Assembly: GCA_963580455.1 (NCBI GenBank) | Contig: OY756964.1 | Coordinates: 20,744,001 to 20,808,000 of the forward strand | DNA: 64,000 nucleotides | Reading direction: 5' to 3' | From: Euonymus europaeus | Taxonomy: Eukaryota; Streptophyta; Magnoliopsida; Celastrales; Celastraceae | Shown: piece by piece, positions 1 to 10,559 of the stretch | Numbering within the stretch: the stretch's first letter is position 1 | How the letters are laid out: each line of letters opens with the position of its first letter | The notes under the pieces: generated by a model | Databases searched by the model: none | The model's input: the letters and a program-made list of their open reading frames with translations, nothing else | Told to the model about the DNA's origin: nothing | Made by a program: the position numbers and the translations under genes

Positions 1-2948
1 TCCTGCTCCTTTTCTTTCCAGCAGTGGTTGGAAATCTTGATTGCTGACTGAGCCTTGAGCTTCTCCTTGGTGCATTGAAAGGCCTTGTTACAAAATTTCT
101 TCTACCAGTTCCAGACTTCACAAGAAAGATAACAATTACCAAGTGATCTAGGTTATGCCAAAACCAGAAAAATAACAATCACAAGAAAGATACTTACATC
201 AGTGGAAGTGGAATTCTGGGTTGATCCCTCAGGAAGTGGTTGTTTCTCCTTGAGTTTTTGAGTGTTCTTCTTCTGCTTTGGAACCTTTGGGGGAATTGAT
301 GAAGATGCAGTTTCCTGTACCAAGTTACAATACAATACTTCACTGCATTATAGATGCCAAAATGAATTTGAATACAATACACATATAGCCCACATACCTG
401 TGAGGACAGTGAAATGAAGTCTTTTTTTCTTGGACATCCAATTTTGTTATGACCTGGACCTTTGCATAACCTACAGGTCATCACAGATCCCTTATTTGAC
501 AACTTTCCCACCTTTTTAGGTTCATCTTTATCCTTTCTCCTATTTTTTTTTGGTCTACCAGGAAGATTGATGAAAGCAGGAGCTTCAATTCTTGGTTTGG
601 GTTGCTCAGCCCACTGTTTACGACCAGGAAGTGGTTCAAGGGAAAGTTGGTAAGCCTTCAAGTATGTGGTTTTTTTGTACCAATGACTAACATAGTTTTT
701 TGGTTCCTCTCTTGCCTCATAAATAGCACAAATAGCATGCTCACACGGTAAACCAGTTAAATCCCATGCCCTACAACTACAAGTTTCCTGATTCAACCTA
801 ACCACATGTCTATCATCTTTATCAAAAATACTGGTGACCTCATACCCATCACCACCATTGAACAACACATTCCAATTGAAGCTATGTTCCTTAAGTATCT
901 CTAGTTTCTTCTGAACCCTAGGACTAATATGAGACTTCCAACCCTCTGCCATATTCCTTTTTGCTACAAATCTCTTCATAATTTTCTGCCTAATATCTTC
1001 TAACATTGTAATTATGGATTTACACCGAGGCTCTAAAATCCAACCATTAAAAGTTTCAGCCATATTATTGTCTATAACATCACACTTCACATAAGTGTTG
1101 AAAAATACCTTGACAAAAGTCTCTTCTTTGTACTTCAAAAAATCCTCCACACTTTCTGGCCCCAAATCCTTCAAATGTTCCTTGTTAGCAGTATACTGAG
1201 TCTGGAAAGTAGATTTTGCTGCTCTCCAAAAAGCCATCTTCCTCTCATTTCCTCTCCATGTTTTAGCCCAAGCATGATAGACATGCCTTGCACACCTCCT
1301 ATGCTCACATGCTGGAAGCTGTTCTGCAATGGCACTCTCCAATCCCTATCAATAATAAAACACATTTTGAGTCCTAAAAATTCACATTCGAACTATTGAA
1401 GGACTGAAAGTAAACATTACCTTTTGCATGTCAGAAACCATTGTTAAGTCCACTCCTTCACCAAGGTCCAAATCTCTCTTGATGGCCCTTAAAAACCAAC
1501 TTCAATTGTCCTTGTTCTCAACTTTCACAACTGCCCATGCTACAGGGAACATTTGATTGTTCCCATCTCTTCCAATCGCACACAATAACTGCCCTTTACA
1601 AATTCCCTTGAGGAAGCAGCCATCCAAACCAAGTATTGGCCTACAACCTTCCTTCCACCCCTTCTTTAGTGCACTAAAACACATATAGAACCTTTGAAAT
1701 ACATTAGAATCCTCCTGTGTATTTAATATACAGGTTGTTTCAGGATTTGTTCTACAAAGCTCATACACATAATCCCAAAGCTGAGCATATTCAGCTTTAT
1801 GATCTCCAACAATTTTCTCCATCACCTTCTTCTTTGCCCTACTACAAGTGGTAAGCCCGAAGTCTAATTTCAATTGTGATCTAGCCAAACCTTTTAATGC
1901 TAACAATGAAATGCCAGGAAACAATTTGATTGTTGACTCCATTTTCCTAGCAAGATAACTACACCCAAGAAATTTTAACCTATTAGTTCTACCACAAGAT
2001 CTGTCATCATTGTAGGTTTTCAACATAAAAGTTTCATCCTTACTATTCTCAGAAGCAAACATGCTGAAATTACAACCATTGGCACATCCCACCCTTGTTC
2101 TTTTTGGCTCATTCTTTAAAAATTTCAGATTATGACCCTTCGCTACTGCATAATCCTTTACTGCTTCCTTAAATTGTCTGTTATTTTCAAAAATCATGCC
2201 TAAAGCAAACACAGGGATAGTAGAGGTAGGATCGAACCTGGGTTGTAGGCTAACTACTCTTATAGGCTCTCCAATTTCTTCGGGATCAGAATACTCACCA
2301 TCTCCGACGAAATCCCCTGGATCATCGCTTGGATAATAGGCACTGTCTTCACTGTCATATGAGCCTTCTGCTTGTTCTCCAGTTTCTTCCTTTTCAGCTT
2401 CATCAGTCACAGTCACTTCAACATCATCCAAACTCACCTCTGCAACATCAACATTCACCTCAGCAGCAAGATTAGTTCGGAGGTTATATTTTCTTACATT
2501 TTCCCTCGCTTCAACCAACTCTTCTTCATCCTCCTCACTGAGCACTGCCGCATCAACGAGTAAATCGTCGAATGTTGGTAACTCATCTCCAGAATCCCTC
2601 TCATCTTCATCGGAATTTGACATCGTCGACATTAGCAGAGATGAGATGAGGAAAGAATTGAAAGAAGTTGCGGCAGAGATGAGAGGAAGAAATGGAAATG
2701 GGGTTTATTTGAAACCCTAAAAAGTTTCTTTTCAATTTTTTTTTAAGCTTTTATCCTTTGTGGAACCAAAAAAAATATGTTGGGACGCACCATAGGTGGC
2801 GCGTGCAGCCACGCAACACTGGGCCACCGTGGTAAGGGTTTATTTGATCACAGTCGCATAGATTGAGGGCTCAATAGGAACAAATAGAAGTTAAGGGGCT
2901 CAATAGGAAATCTGATACAACTTTAAGGGCTTAACATATGGTTTTGCC
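1..2948 (-). mobile_element. MuDR-type Mutator-like element (MULE), left part outside window
   Basis: The block holds a near full-length Mutator transposase reading leftwards. Upstream of its start, 2790-2948 reads on the minus strand like a transposon end: it begins GGCAAAACCATATGTTAAGC and has two direct copies of a short motif (GGCTCAATAGGAA on the plus strand, near 2868 and 2898). The outer boundary at about 2948 abuts a (TA)n(TG)n run. The other terminal inverted repeat lies beyond position 1, so the end assignment and target duplication cannot be tested here. The element type is known from the protein; the end is inferred. Confidence 0.7.
198..2632 (-). pseudogene. Mutator-like (MuDR) transposase, interrupted by one stop codon
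   Basis: This is a DDE transposase that would cut and paste Mutator-like elements. Exon 1 (2632-1421) has an acidic N-terminus, a MuDR DNA-binding region (FALGMIFENNRQFKEAVKDY) and the start of the MULE catalytic domain (LDGCFLKG, first Asp). Exon 2 (1345-398) continues the catalytic region and has a SWIM zinc finger (CSCRAWDLTGLPCEHAIC) and a CCHC knuckle (CRLCKGPGHNKIGC). Exon 3 (314-198) is Lys/Ser/Thr-rich. Introns 1346-1420 and 315-397 have GT-AG ends and are phase 0. A TGA at 1504-1502 interrupts the catalytic domain where the family usually has Trp; the frame is open on both sides. A further donor at 197 implies at least one more exon to the left, with no clear acceptor seen. Confidence 0.85.
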
Positions 2949-2950
2949 TA

Positions 2951-4436
2951 TATATATGTGTGTGTGTGTGTTCAGAAATGTATACAAATTAACTCCTTAA
3001 CTGACAGAAGAATGGTTATAAATGTGTACTTACTTTGTACGTTTTGTGTAGCTTGCTACTATCATCATTCATTCATACATTGACGACTTTGAATTGTTGT
3101 TTAATTCCTTCTTTTCTTTGAAGCAACATGATCAGCATGGGCTGAATCTGTTGAAGTCAATTTTTCTGGACCCTCAGAGAATCGGTATTTCTCAAGATCG
3201 ATCCTTGTAGTACGTATAAAAGTATTTGGCATGGATGGAACATGTACGGGTTGTTTTGGTATTTTAGAAGCCGGTCAAATTGAGACACGATCATTGAAGA
3301 GTCGCAGATCGCTAATTTGATACTAACATACGTATATTTTGGTGAAGAACATGCAGATCCGTCTAGTATGAGTTGTAATGGGGCAACATATCATCAATGG
3401 ACGCATATCTCAGCATCTAGAAGTGGGGAAAAAAGAAGAAGAATGCTGCGACTGGAAGAGTACTAGTGATTGATTAAAGCTAGAGTACTGGAAGCATTTG
3501 ATGTCCTCGATCGTCCGCTTATTATCCTTATCATTTTAGTGTGCGCATTGAATTACTTGTTGAGTTATTGTAAGTCTACCACTTTGGTTACTGTATTAAT
3601 AAAGGCAATGATAATGTGTGTTCTTATTAGGTCTAAAATGTGTGATGAACAATCTCTTATCTCATGTTTTAAACTTAAAATACATATTCTAATAAAGTTT
3701 TTTTAAACTTCAATGACAAATAATATAAAACAACTTTAACTCGTTTTTATTTTATACGGAACGATTAGTATAAAATGTAGCATGTCAATTGAAAAAAAAT
3801 TACAAATCTTATATTATCATTTTGTCTAATAATAAATCAAACAACGTATTATGTAAGAAATATATTAGACAAGAAATATATTATACAAGTCTAATGTCAT
3901 ATTCTTTTCAAACACTTAATATAATTAAATTATACAATGTCATATTCTTTTCAAACACTTAATATAAATAAATTATACAATTAAATTATACAATGTCATA
4001 TTCTTTTCAAACACTTAATATAATTAAATTATACATCAATTTACATAATGATTAATTTATACATTGAAAATAGAGCTTTAAGTACTTAACCAAGTACGTC
4101 CGAGAATGAATGATTGAATATATAAACCTAAGATTCGAAGTGAATAAATATTAATCATAAAATGTGGAAGGCCGAGCTACCAAACAATTTAGAGTAAAAT
4201 ACACTTTACACCCTTGAAGTTTTGGGAAAAGACCCAACTTAATTAGCTCCCTCATGTTTATCAGTTTATGAATTGATTATTTGTATGATTGAAATGTATG
4301 GTACAGTAATACATTATGCTAATTGAATCGGACAAATATATATCCATATACGATTCTGTCATCTTTAGACAGCCTGAATGTCAAAATAGTTCAAATTGTT
4401 GGACCCCCTCAGCACATGCACCAAACATATATATAT

Positions 4437-4470
<34 letters not shown>
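2951..4470. other. intergenic, AT-rich, no gene seen
   Basis: No open frame with recognisable protein similarity was found here. The stretch holds a short (TG)n run near 2958, a 43-bp AT-rich tandem repeat (3894-4036) and a (TA)n microsatellite at about 4426-4469. A 78-codon open frame at 3470-3706 has no recognisable domain and is not called as a gene. Confidence 0.6.
3894..4036. repeat. AT-rich tandem repeat, three copies
   Basis: A unit beginning ATGTCATATTCTTTTCAAAC recurs at about 3894, 3937 and 3993. The first step is 43 bp; the second is 56 bp because an extra 13-bp ATTAAATTATACA-type segment is inserted. The copies are nearly identical, which suggests recent slippage or unequal exchange. 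Confidence 0.85.
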
Positions 4471-4472
<2 letters not shown>

Positions 4473-5060
4473 CAGTTCTCACATGCGGTCCTATTTTAAG
4501 GACGTAATTTACGGACTTTTGTTATTGTCCCTCAGATTGATCTAATGGACGAGTAGAGGTCAGGTTCATCCCGTACAAATTCCATCGCAGTGTGCCTTCC
4601 TCGCTCCCGTCTTCTCCAACGGGGTTGAGGGTTCTTCTCCTAAATCGATCCTGGTGTTCATCGCTAGACTCGCCTCTGCTCATGTTCTCCATAGAACTGT
4701 TATTTTTGGCTCTCCCTACTAGCATTTTTTCGCAGTTCTTATTGTCAGTTTTTGGTTTCTGAATTTGTTCAAGCTCTTGTTAGCAATGGCAGCTCTGACA
4801 GCTCAATATTGTCTCTATACAATATCATCTTTAATTCCCCCAAGCTGATCCTTTCTACAAATATTTAATTTTGCAGTTTGTAAAGATATTTTTTTAATAG
4901 TTCTAGGATTGATGCTGGTATTGGTGCTTCTTTCTCTGGATTTGCTTTAAGCTGTCCTTGCTTTGTGTTCTCACTCAGACAGCGAGGCTTTTAACTCAAT
5001 CGTCAACAAACACCACTTGAAGCCTGTATGGACCAAAAACTGTCCATATGATTCTATGCA

Positions 5061-5303
5061 AGGCCCAAGAGGCCCGATCGACATATGTAGGCCGCACATG
5101 CCCAATCGACGTATAGAGGCCCGCGAGCCCACTCCAAATGAAGGCCCAAGAGGCCCGATCGACATATGTAGGCCGCACAGGCCCAATCGACGTATAGAGG
5201 CCCGCGAGCCCACTCCAAATGAAGGCCCAAGAGGCCCAATCGACAGAGGTAGGCCGCATAGGCCCAAGAGGCATATAAAGGCCCGAAAGGCCCAAACCAT
5301 ATA
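5061..5303. repeat. 81-bp GC-rich tandem repeat, three copies
   Basis: Units start at 5061, 5142 and 5223 with AGGCCCAAGAGGCCC. Units 1 and 2 are almost identical; unit 3 is degenerate towards its end and passes into further AGGCCC-type half repeats up to about 5320. The repeat lies just upstream of the TATA-like motif of the LTR fragment, where the U3 of a Ty3-like LTR would be. Because 81 is a multiple of 3, several frames stay open through it; these are not genes. Confidence 0.9.
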
Positions 5304-5319
5304 AAGGCCTGAGAGGCCC

Positions 5320-5600
5320 AAAGTTGGGCGCATGATAGCTTCTGAGTCACGTGACCAGCACGTGAGCTCGACCATTATAAATATAAGAGGAACTGGTCTC
5401 TCTTTGGCTCTCTCGCTCTAACCTTTCACTTCTCTTACTATAAATTCTCTTACCGTCATCTAACTTGATCGTCTGAGCGTCAACGGCCGGCACCACACCG
5501 GTGACCCCTGACGACCGACCTTCTATTATTTTCTTACAGGTTGTCGAAGGACTCCTCCGACCTTACAAATTGATTGTAGATTTTGGGTCTACAAAGCCAC
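5320..5600 (+). mobile_element. Ty3/gypsy-like LTR fragment (promoter and R-U5 part)
   Basis: After the tandem repeat come a TATA-like motif (TATAAATATAAG, about 5376), a pyrimidine-rich leader, then a GC-rich segment with GGCCGGCACCACACCGG near 5485 and a TTCTTACAGG site near 5532. This order resembles plant Ty3/gypsy LTRs. No gag-pol frame follows, so only a fragment or solo remnant is present. The family assignment is from pattern memory and is not proven. Confidence 0.45.
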
Positions 5601-6259
5601 AACAAAAACCACTCGAAGATTGAAGGGCAGAGACTAGCAGCAGCAAAGAAAAGAGTCAGTCCCCACAGAAGAAATCACAAACCCCAAATTGAGAAGCCCA
5701 AATCTCTACTCAGAGATATGTCAATATGATTATTACTAGAGAGAACAATGAGAGGAGAAGACAAGACAGAGGAAGCAAATGAAGGTGAGAAGTGAAGTAT
5801 CGAACGAGAAAGACAGAGGAGAAGGGTTGCCGTCATTTTGCTTTGTTGTAAGAGACCATAGCAAGTTAATCTGAGCCGTTGTGTTGATCTGATGGCCAAA
5901 AAAGAAGTTCGTAACTTAGACCGCAATTTGAGTCCGTATAAGAGAAAAGCGGTATATATATATATCAATCTTTGTCCATATATAACGTAATAATTGAAAC
6001 TTTTGTTGGTATCTAAAGTCGACTCTCTTTTGATTAATTAATACTGGACTTGGCATGTTATGGTCCTCAGAAATCACAAAATAATTGCCCAATTTCTTTT
6101 GCGTTTTGATGGAAACAACTGAATATTAAAAGCAAATGTGACAATTATTTTATGTAAAGTAAAAATAGGCTTATTTGATATAGTTGAACAATGAACTGTC
6201 ACTTGACTTGTAAGTAGCAGCCAGAGTAAATAAGTTAGAAATAATTTTAACTTCTTGTT

Positions 6260-8551
6260 CTAACCAGTGATATCGGAGTTGATATTTGTGGCCACCACAG
6301 GACTTCTCACCACATGCTTACCTCCAACTTCTTCCCAGCTAAGAAAACCAAAAACCTGGTCTTGTTTCATCAATTTCTGGCCTTCAATGCTCAGCTTGTA
6401 ACTCTGCTTCTCGTTCTCCTCCTTGAAAACCAACTCGTCTGGTTCGACACTGACCTTAAACCCTTCTAAGGCCGGGACCTTGGCAATGTAGGTAGACATT
6501 CCCTCACCAACATTCGTCACTGTTCTTTGAAATTCTTGCACAATTATCGAGTCTGATTTGGAGTCATTCACATTAAAAAATGCAATGAAGGAAGGGTAGT
6601 TAAGGTCCAATGATGGAGCAGAGCAATCGGTTGTAGATGACCTTGTGATGGCTTGGATTTGCTTCTCTGTGAACCCCAATCCACAAACAAGATTCACATA
6701 ATCATTCACTCCCACATCATATATGAGTCCGGGGTCTAGTGCTTTATTTGGATTGACTTGCCCAGCTCCCATGGCTATAGGAGATGCTGTCTTGAAATCG
6801 TCACCGGAGTCGGTGATTGGCTTCTGCGTGTTGTCTGTAACATCAGCAGTGGTCATCATAGCAGACCGGATGGCGGCAGGGCTCCATTCTGGATGCGCTG
6901 CCTTTAAAAGCGCCCCAACTCCCGCTGCGTGCGGACATGACATTGATGTACCTGAGAGTAAATTGAAATCGCTGAATTGATGTTCTAAATTGACCTGGCT
7001 TGCTGGAATGTTGGAGGGCCATGCAGCCAAGACCATGTCACCAGGAGCCATGATATCAGGCTTTAGCACAAACGGGCAGCTTTGTGATGGTCCCCTTGAG
7101 CTGTATTCAGTAACTTTTGGATGTGGTTTTGTACCAAGATTTGTAATTCCAAATCTGAAGCTCGCTTTTGCTTCTTTGTTTGTCTTGATGTAGTTTTTGA
7201 TTGTTTCACCATCTTTTACTCCCATGAATATGGCAGGAAACGAGGTTTGGATGAAGAATTCCATGTCTGTAAAATTGGTTATGAAAATACATCCTGTGAC
7301 ATTGGCGCTCTTTACGTTGTATACTTGGTCATGTAGAGTCTCATTCTTGTCTTCACAGACAACGATCTTGTTCCCAGTTTTATTCAACTTAGCAGAGTTC
7401 TTGCATTCATCCATGAACACTATTGGATATTGGTTTGAATCATAATCCCCTGTGTAGAGAGAAGATCCTGACACTTCCACTCCATTTCCAAGGCTCAAAA
7501 CTGCACCGAATCCACGATCAATTGTACCGGCAGCAACAGTTAACACCCAAGGTATGCCGTTGTGGAGTGTCGAGAAATAAGGTCCTTCGTTTCCTGCAGA
7601 AGTGGACACAAATATACCTTTTTCTATTGCTGCGAATGTTGCCAAGGCTACAGGATCATTATACAATGGAACCCCATCAATTCCAAATGACATGGACAAA
7701 ACATCTACGCCGTCACTAATTGCTTGATCAATTGCAGCAATTATATCAGACGTAACACCTCCTTCTTCCCATAGAGCCTTGTACATGGCCACATGTGCAC
7801 GAGGAGCAACACCAGTGGCAGTTCCCGACGCATAGCCGTAATACGAAGCATCATTGACATAGTTTCCTGCGGCGGTGGAGGAGGTGTGAGTACCATGTCC
7901 CTCAGTATCACGCGTGGAGTTCATATGTATCGTCACATTTTTCGGTAGCTCTGCAATTAGGCCCCTGTTGAAGTAACGAGCTCCAATCAGCTTCTTGTTG
8001 CACATTGAGGAGTTGAATTGGGTACCACTTTCACATGTACCTTTCCATCTTTGGGGGATTTCGCTCATCCCTTCATCATTATAGCTTTTACTTTCGGGCC
8101 AAACACCAGTGTCCACAACCCCAACAATGATATCCTGACCATATTCTGACGCTGGCCAAGCCCCAAACTCGGGATTCAGGCCGAGGAATTCATATGTATG
8201 AGTTGTGTCCTTTTTGACAGGCAAGTCTTTGACCGCTAAAATATAGCCAGGAGTAACCTTTAAGGCCTCAAGTTGGGAAGGTGTGAGGCTTGCGCTAAAA
8301 CCATTCATAACATGAGTGTAAGTATAGATGTGGTTAGATGGAGAAAGGATTTCGGTGGAGGTGGAGGTGATGGTGGTATCGGATATGGTGGCAAGAGTGG
8401 ACATATACCAATTATGCTCATCGGAAAAGGCCTTGGGCATGGCTGATGAGTCCATGTGGATGATGTAGTTTTCAGAATTTGCTAAAGTGGATTGTGAGAT
8501 TGTGACCAGGGCAAAGCACAAAACGTACAAAGGAAGATTGCGAGAAGCCAT
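6260..8551 (-). CDS. secreted subtilisin-like protease (SBT1-type subtilase), upstream paralogue A
   Basis: This is a 763-residue intronless plant subtilase, a serine endopeptidase of the cell wall/apoplast made as a prepropeptide. Residues 1-24 are a signal peptide (MASRNLPLYVLCFALVTISQ). An inhibitor I9 prodomain follows (about 27-115), then the catalytic domain with Asp147 (VVDTGVWPES), His219 (GHGTHTSS), Asn321 (SAGNEGP) and Ser536 (SGTSMSCPH). A protease-associated insert lies between Asn and Ser, and a fibronectin-III-like tail ends the protein. The ATG at 8551 is preferred to one 15 codons upstream (8596) because a TATA box at 8618-8624 places the transcript start near the upstream ATG. 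All key residues are present. Substrate is unknown. It is the tandem partner of 12853-15126. Confidence 0.95.
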   Translation of the reverse strand: MASRNLPLYVLCFALVTISQSTLANSENYIIHMDSSAMPKAFSDEHNWYMSTLATISDTTITSTSTEILSPSNHIYTYTHVMNGFSASLTPSQLEALKVTPGYILAVKDLPVKKDTTHTYEFLGLNPEFGAWPASEYGQDIIVGVVDTGVWPESKSYNDEGMSEIPQRWKGTCESGTQFNSSMCNKKLIGARYFNRGLIAELPKNVTIHMNSTRDTEGHGTHTSSTAAGNYVNDASYYGYASGTATGVAPRAHVAMYKALWEEGGVTSDIIAAIDQAISDGVDVLSMSFGIDGVPLYNDPVALATFAAIEKGIFVSTSAGNEGPYFSTLHNGIPWVLTVAAGTIDRGFGAVLSLGNGVEVSGSSLYTGDYDSNQYPIVFMDECKNSAKLNKTGNKIVVCEDKNETLHDQVYNVKSANVTGCIFITNFTDMEFFIQTSFPAIFMGVKDGETIKNYIKTNKEAKASFRFGITNLGTKPHPKVTEYSSRGPSQSCPFVLKPDIMAPGDMVLAAWPSNIPASQVNLEHQFSDFNLLSGTSMSCPHAAGVGALLKAAHPEWSPAAIRSAMMTTADVTDNTQKPITDSGDDFKTASPIAMGAGQVNPNKALDPGLIYDVGVNDYVNLVCGLGFTEKQIQAITRSSTTDCSAPSLDLNYPSFIAFFNVNDSKSDSIIVQEFQRTVTNVGEGMSTYIAKVPALEGFKVSVEPDELVFKEENEKQSYKLSIEGQKLMKQDQVFGFLSWEEVGGKHVVRSPVVATNINSDITG

Positions 8552-8617
8552 TATTGATAAGAGAAAGATGGGTTGGAAGAGAGAAGTTTTGATCAAAGTT
8601 AGTGAAAATTGTTGTGA

Positions 8618-8624
8618 TTATATA
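8618..8624 (-). promoter_or_regulatory. TATA box of subtilase A
   Basis: TATATAA on the minus strand, 67 bp before the chosen ATG at 8551. The paralogue has a TATA motif at a similar distance. Confidence 0.65.
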
Positions 8625-9174
8625 GAGTTTGAGAAGTATGGGAAATTCAATTAAATTCCCTCTCAGCTCTGTTATTTTTATTTTCAGTTTTTAAATTATG
8701 TTTGTCCATTAGTTTTGTCGGCATTAACTACCCTGGTTGGTCCACCATAACGTCCAGACATGGATGACCTTCAGACCTTGAGGATTGGAGAAATTAATAT
8801 GACAGACTACTTTTGTTGTCATTTGGTAAGAATACTAATATTGATTTTACCTTGTTTTCTCAGCGCAGTATTATGCAAATGTTAATTTTAACTTATCTTG
8901 ACGACATTTAGAAAAGAACAAACATTCGATGAAGTTCTTGCTAAAAATCGGCAATCATTGAGCATTTTGAAGTGACCACCGAACTTAAACAATGCCACTG
9001 ACATAATCAGACACAGGACACGGGGACAACTGGAATGGGGTGCCTGCGCCTCTCATTTTTTATAAAAACATGCATATATATAATGATGATTCTTGTGTTG
9101 AAACATAAAAGAATTAAAGCTGCACAAAAGAAGTTTAGCTCATCCTGTATCCGTGATTAATTCTACTACAATTA

Positions 9175-9315
9175 AATCCATATCGAATCGGGAGAGTTTT
9201 ATTAGAGGCACAAAATTCTCTTAATAAGATTTTCTTTCATTTACAAGATTCGAACTCGATACTTACTTAGGTGGAATAAACAATTTGTCTTTTGAACCAA
9301 CTAATCGTTGGAAAA
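9175..9315 (-). mobile_element. tRNA-derived SINE
   Basis: Read on the minus strand, the segment has an A-box-like motif (ATTAGTTGGTTCA, 9305-9293) and a B-box matching the Pol III consensus (GAGTTCGAATC, 9257-9247) at about the right spacing. It then runs into a tail related to CTCTCCCGATTCG sequences. It lacks tRNA folding downstream, so it is a retroposon and not a tRNA gene. Confidence 0.6.
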
Positions 9316-9875
9316 GCTGTACAACTTTAATCTATATACTATGTACTATTTAATTCAATAAAGTTTTGATTGATAAAAATCTAAATTTTACAATGGATCG
9401 TTTGGGTATATTTTTTTGTTTTCTATAAATGCATAACTTTGATGAATTCAGTGATATTTCGTTTTTGGTTAGGATATTATTAATGAGAAATTATGTAAAA
9501 AAAATTTAGTCCTTCTCCTCAAATTTTTGTGGATTATTCAATTATGCATAGCATGGATTTTATGGCGGAATTGTATTTAATGCAACATTTCTAAGCCATA
9601 TAAACCTTGTGTGTTCCTTTCTCCCAATTTATCTACCTGTTGCACATTAATTAACCTATCTTTTTGTTAATCGATAAAGACACCATACAACAGTTTGAAC
9701 ATCTGAACATCATGTGTTCCTAAACACGATTTGTTAGATCCGTACACACAAAATTTTTCCTCCTAACGACAAAATAATTAAATTGTGCCAAAACTCAACT
9801 TGTGATTATAAAAATATTGCTCCGAGTGTAAACATCAACGGACACAACATAATTAAATTAAACTAGAGAGAGAGG

Positions 9876-9918
9876 TGGCATCACTCTTTTGATCCTTTGA
9901 AGCAAAAGAGTGATGCCA
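9876..9918. repeat. perfect 16-bp inverted repeat, 11-nt loop
   Basis: TGGCATCACTCTTTTG (9876-9891) is followed after 11 nt by its exact reverse complement (9903-9918). Pairing does not extend visibly beyond the arms. It could be a short foldback in a transcript or the relic of a small inverted-repeat element. No open frame contains it. Confidence 0.85.
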
Positions 9919-10559
9919 ACTTGACATAATGAGGTGATGTGTGGGACATTAATTATGCATAGCTAAAATGAAATTTGTAGAGAACCTTCATTAATTTCCA
10001 TCACCTTTTCATTCTATCAAGCTACATATACATACATGGATTAAAAATATAGCCAATCAAACAATCATGGACCCCCTCCTTGTCATATGGATAAGCAATT
10101 GTCATCAATTTATCTTTCTTAGGTTTCCAAATCTTACACTGAAAGGAAACACAAAAGGAAGTCGTGAAAGCATAGCCAAAAAGAAAGGTCATTTAAAAAA
10201 TCAAATGTAGAAGCCACAAATTCCTTGGCATTATAAACAACACCCCAAAGAAACCCAACATAATTATTTATTTATATATATTGAAAATACTTGCACGTGC
10301 CATAATTATTTTTCAGTTTCATTTTTTCTTCTAAAAATTAAAGACAGAGAGAGAGAGAGAGAGTCCAACATTCAATGGGCCTGGTCCAAACTAAATTTAG
10401 GCCTCTAAAACAGGGAGATCCATGATTTGGGCCTTGGTTGGTAGTCCGTCCTCCAATTTTGGAAACCGAGAATCCAAATTCGGGCTTTAGTACTCAGGCC
10501 CAACCAAAATTAAACTGTTAAGTTTTGTCTGTTTTTAACAAAATAAATAAAGAAAAGAT

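Larger units (their letters stand above)
4471..5950. mobile_element. composite element with imperfect inverted ends
   Basis: The left part (about 4490-4555, TTTACGGACTTTTGTTATTG then a CAGATTGATCTAATGG motif) has an imperfect inverted match at 5855-5945, which reads on the minus strand TTACGAACTTCTTTTTTGGC followed by ATCAGATCAACACAACGG. Between these arms lie a Ty3-like LTR fragment and its 81-bp tandem repeat. The likely reading is a non-autonomous DNA element that gained, or was struck by, an LTR element. No protein gene is supported inside; the 67-codon frame at 4522-4725 and the 97-codon frame at 5675-5968 show no recognisable domain. Confidence 0.45.

Noticed and set aside
4963..5375. 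Several overlapping open frames on both strands with repetitive Gly/Leu/Pro peptides
   Set aside because: They lie in the 81-bp tandem repeat; since 81 is a multiple of 3, any frame open in one unit stays open. No protein family or start context fits.
5675..5968. 97-codon minus-strand frame starting MIYIYTAF
   Set aside because: It starts in a TA-rich run and reads through the inverted arm of a repeat; it has no domain and no matching gene context.
6723..7719. Plus-strand open frames of 67-98 codons
   Set aside because: They are antisense to the intact subtilase at 6260-8551 and follow from its codon pattern.
9247..9305. Possible tRNA gene from A and B boxes
   Set aside because: The boxes fit but no cloverleaf, anticodon arm or terminator follows; the segment is better read as a SINE. 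The same holds for 28640-28695, 31399 and 40813.
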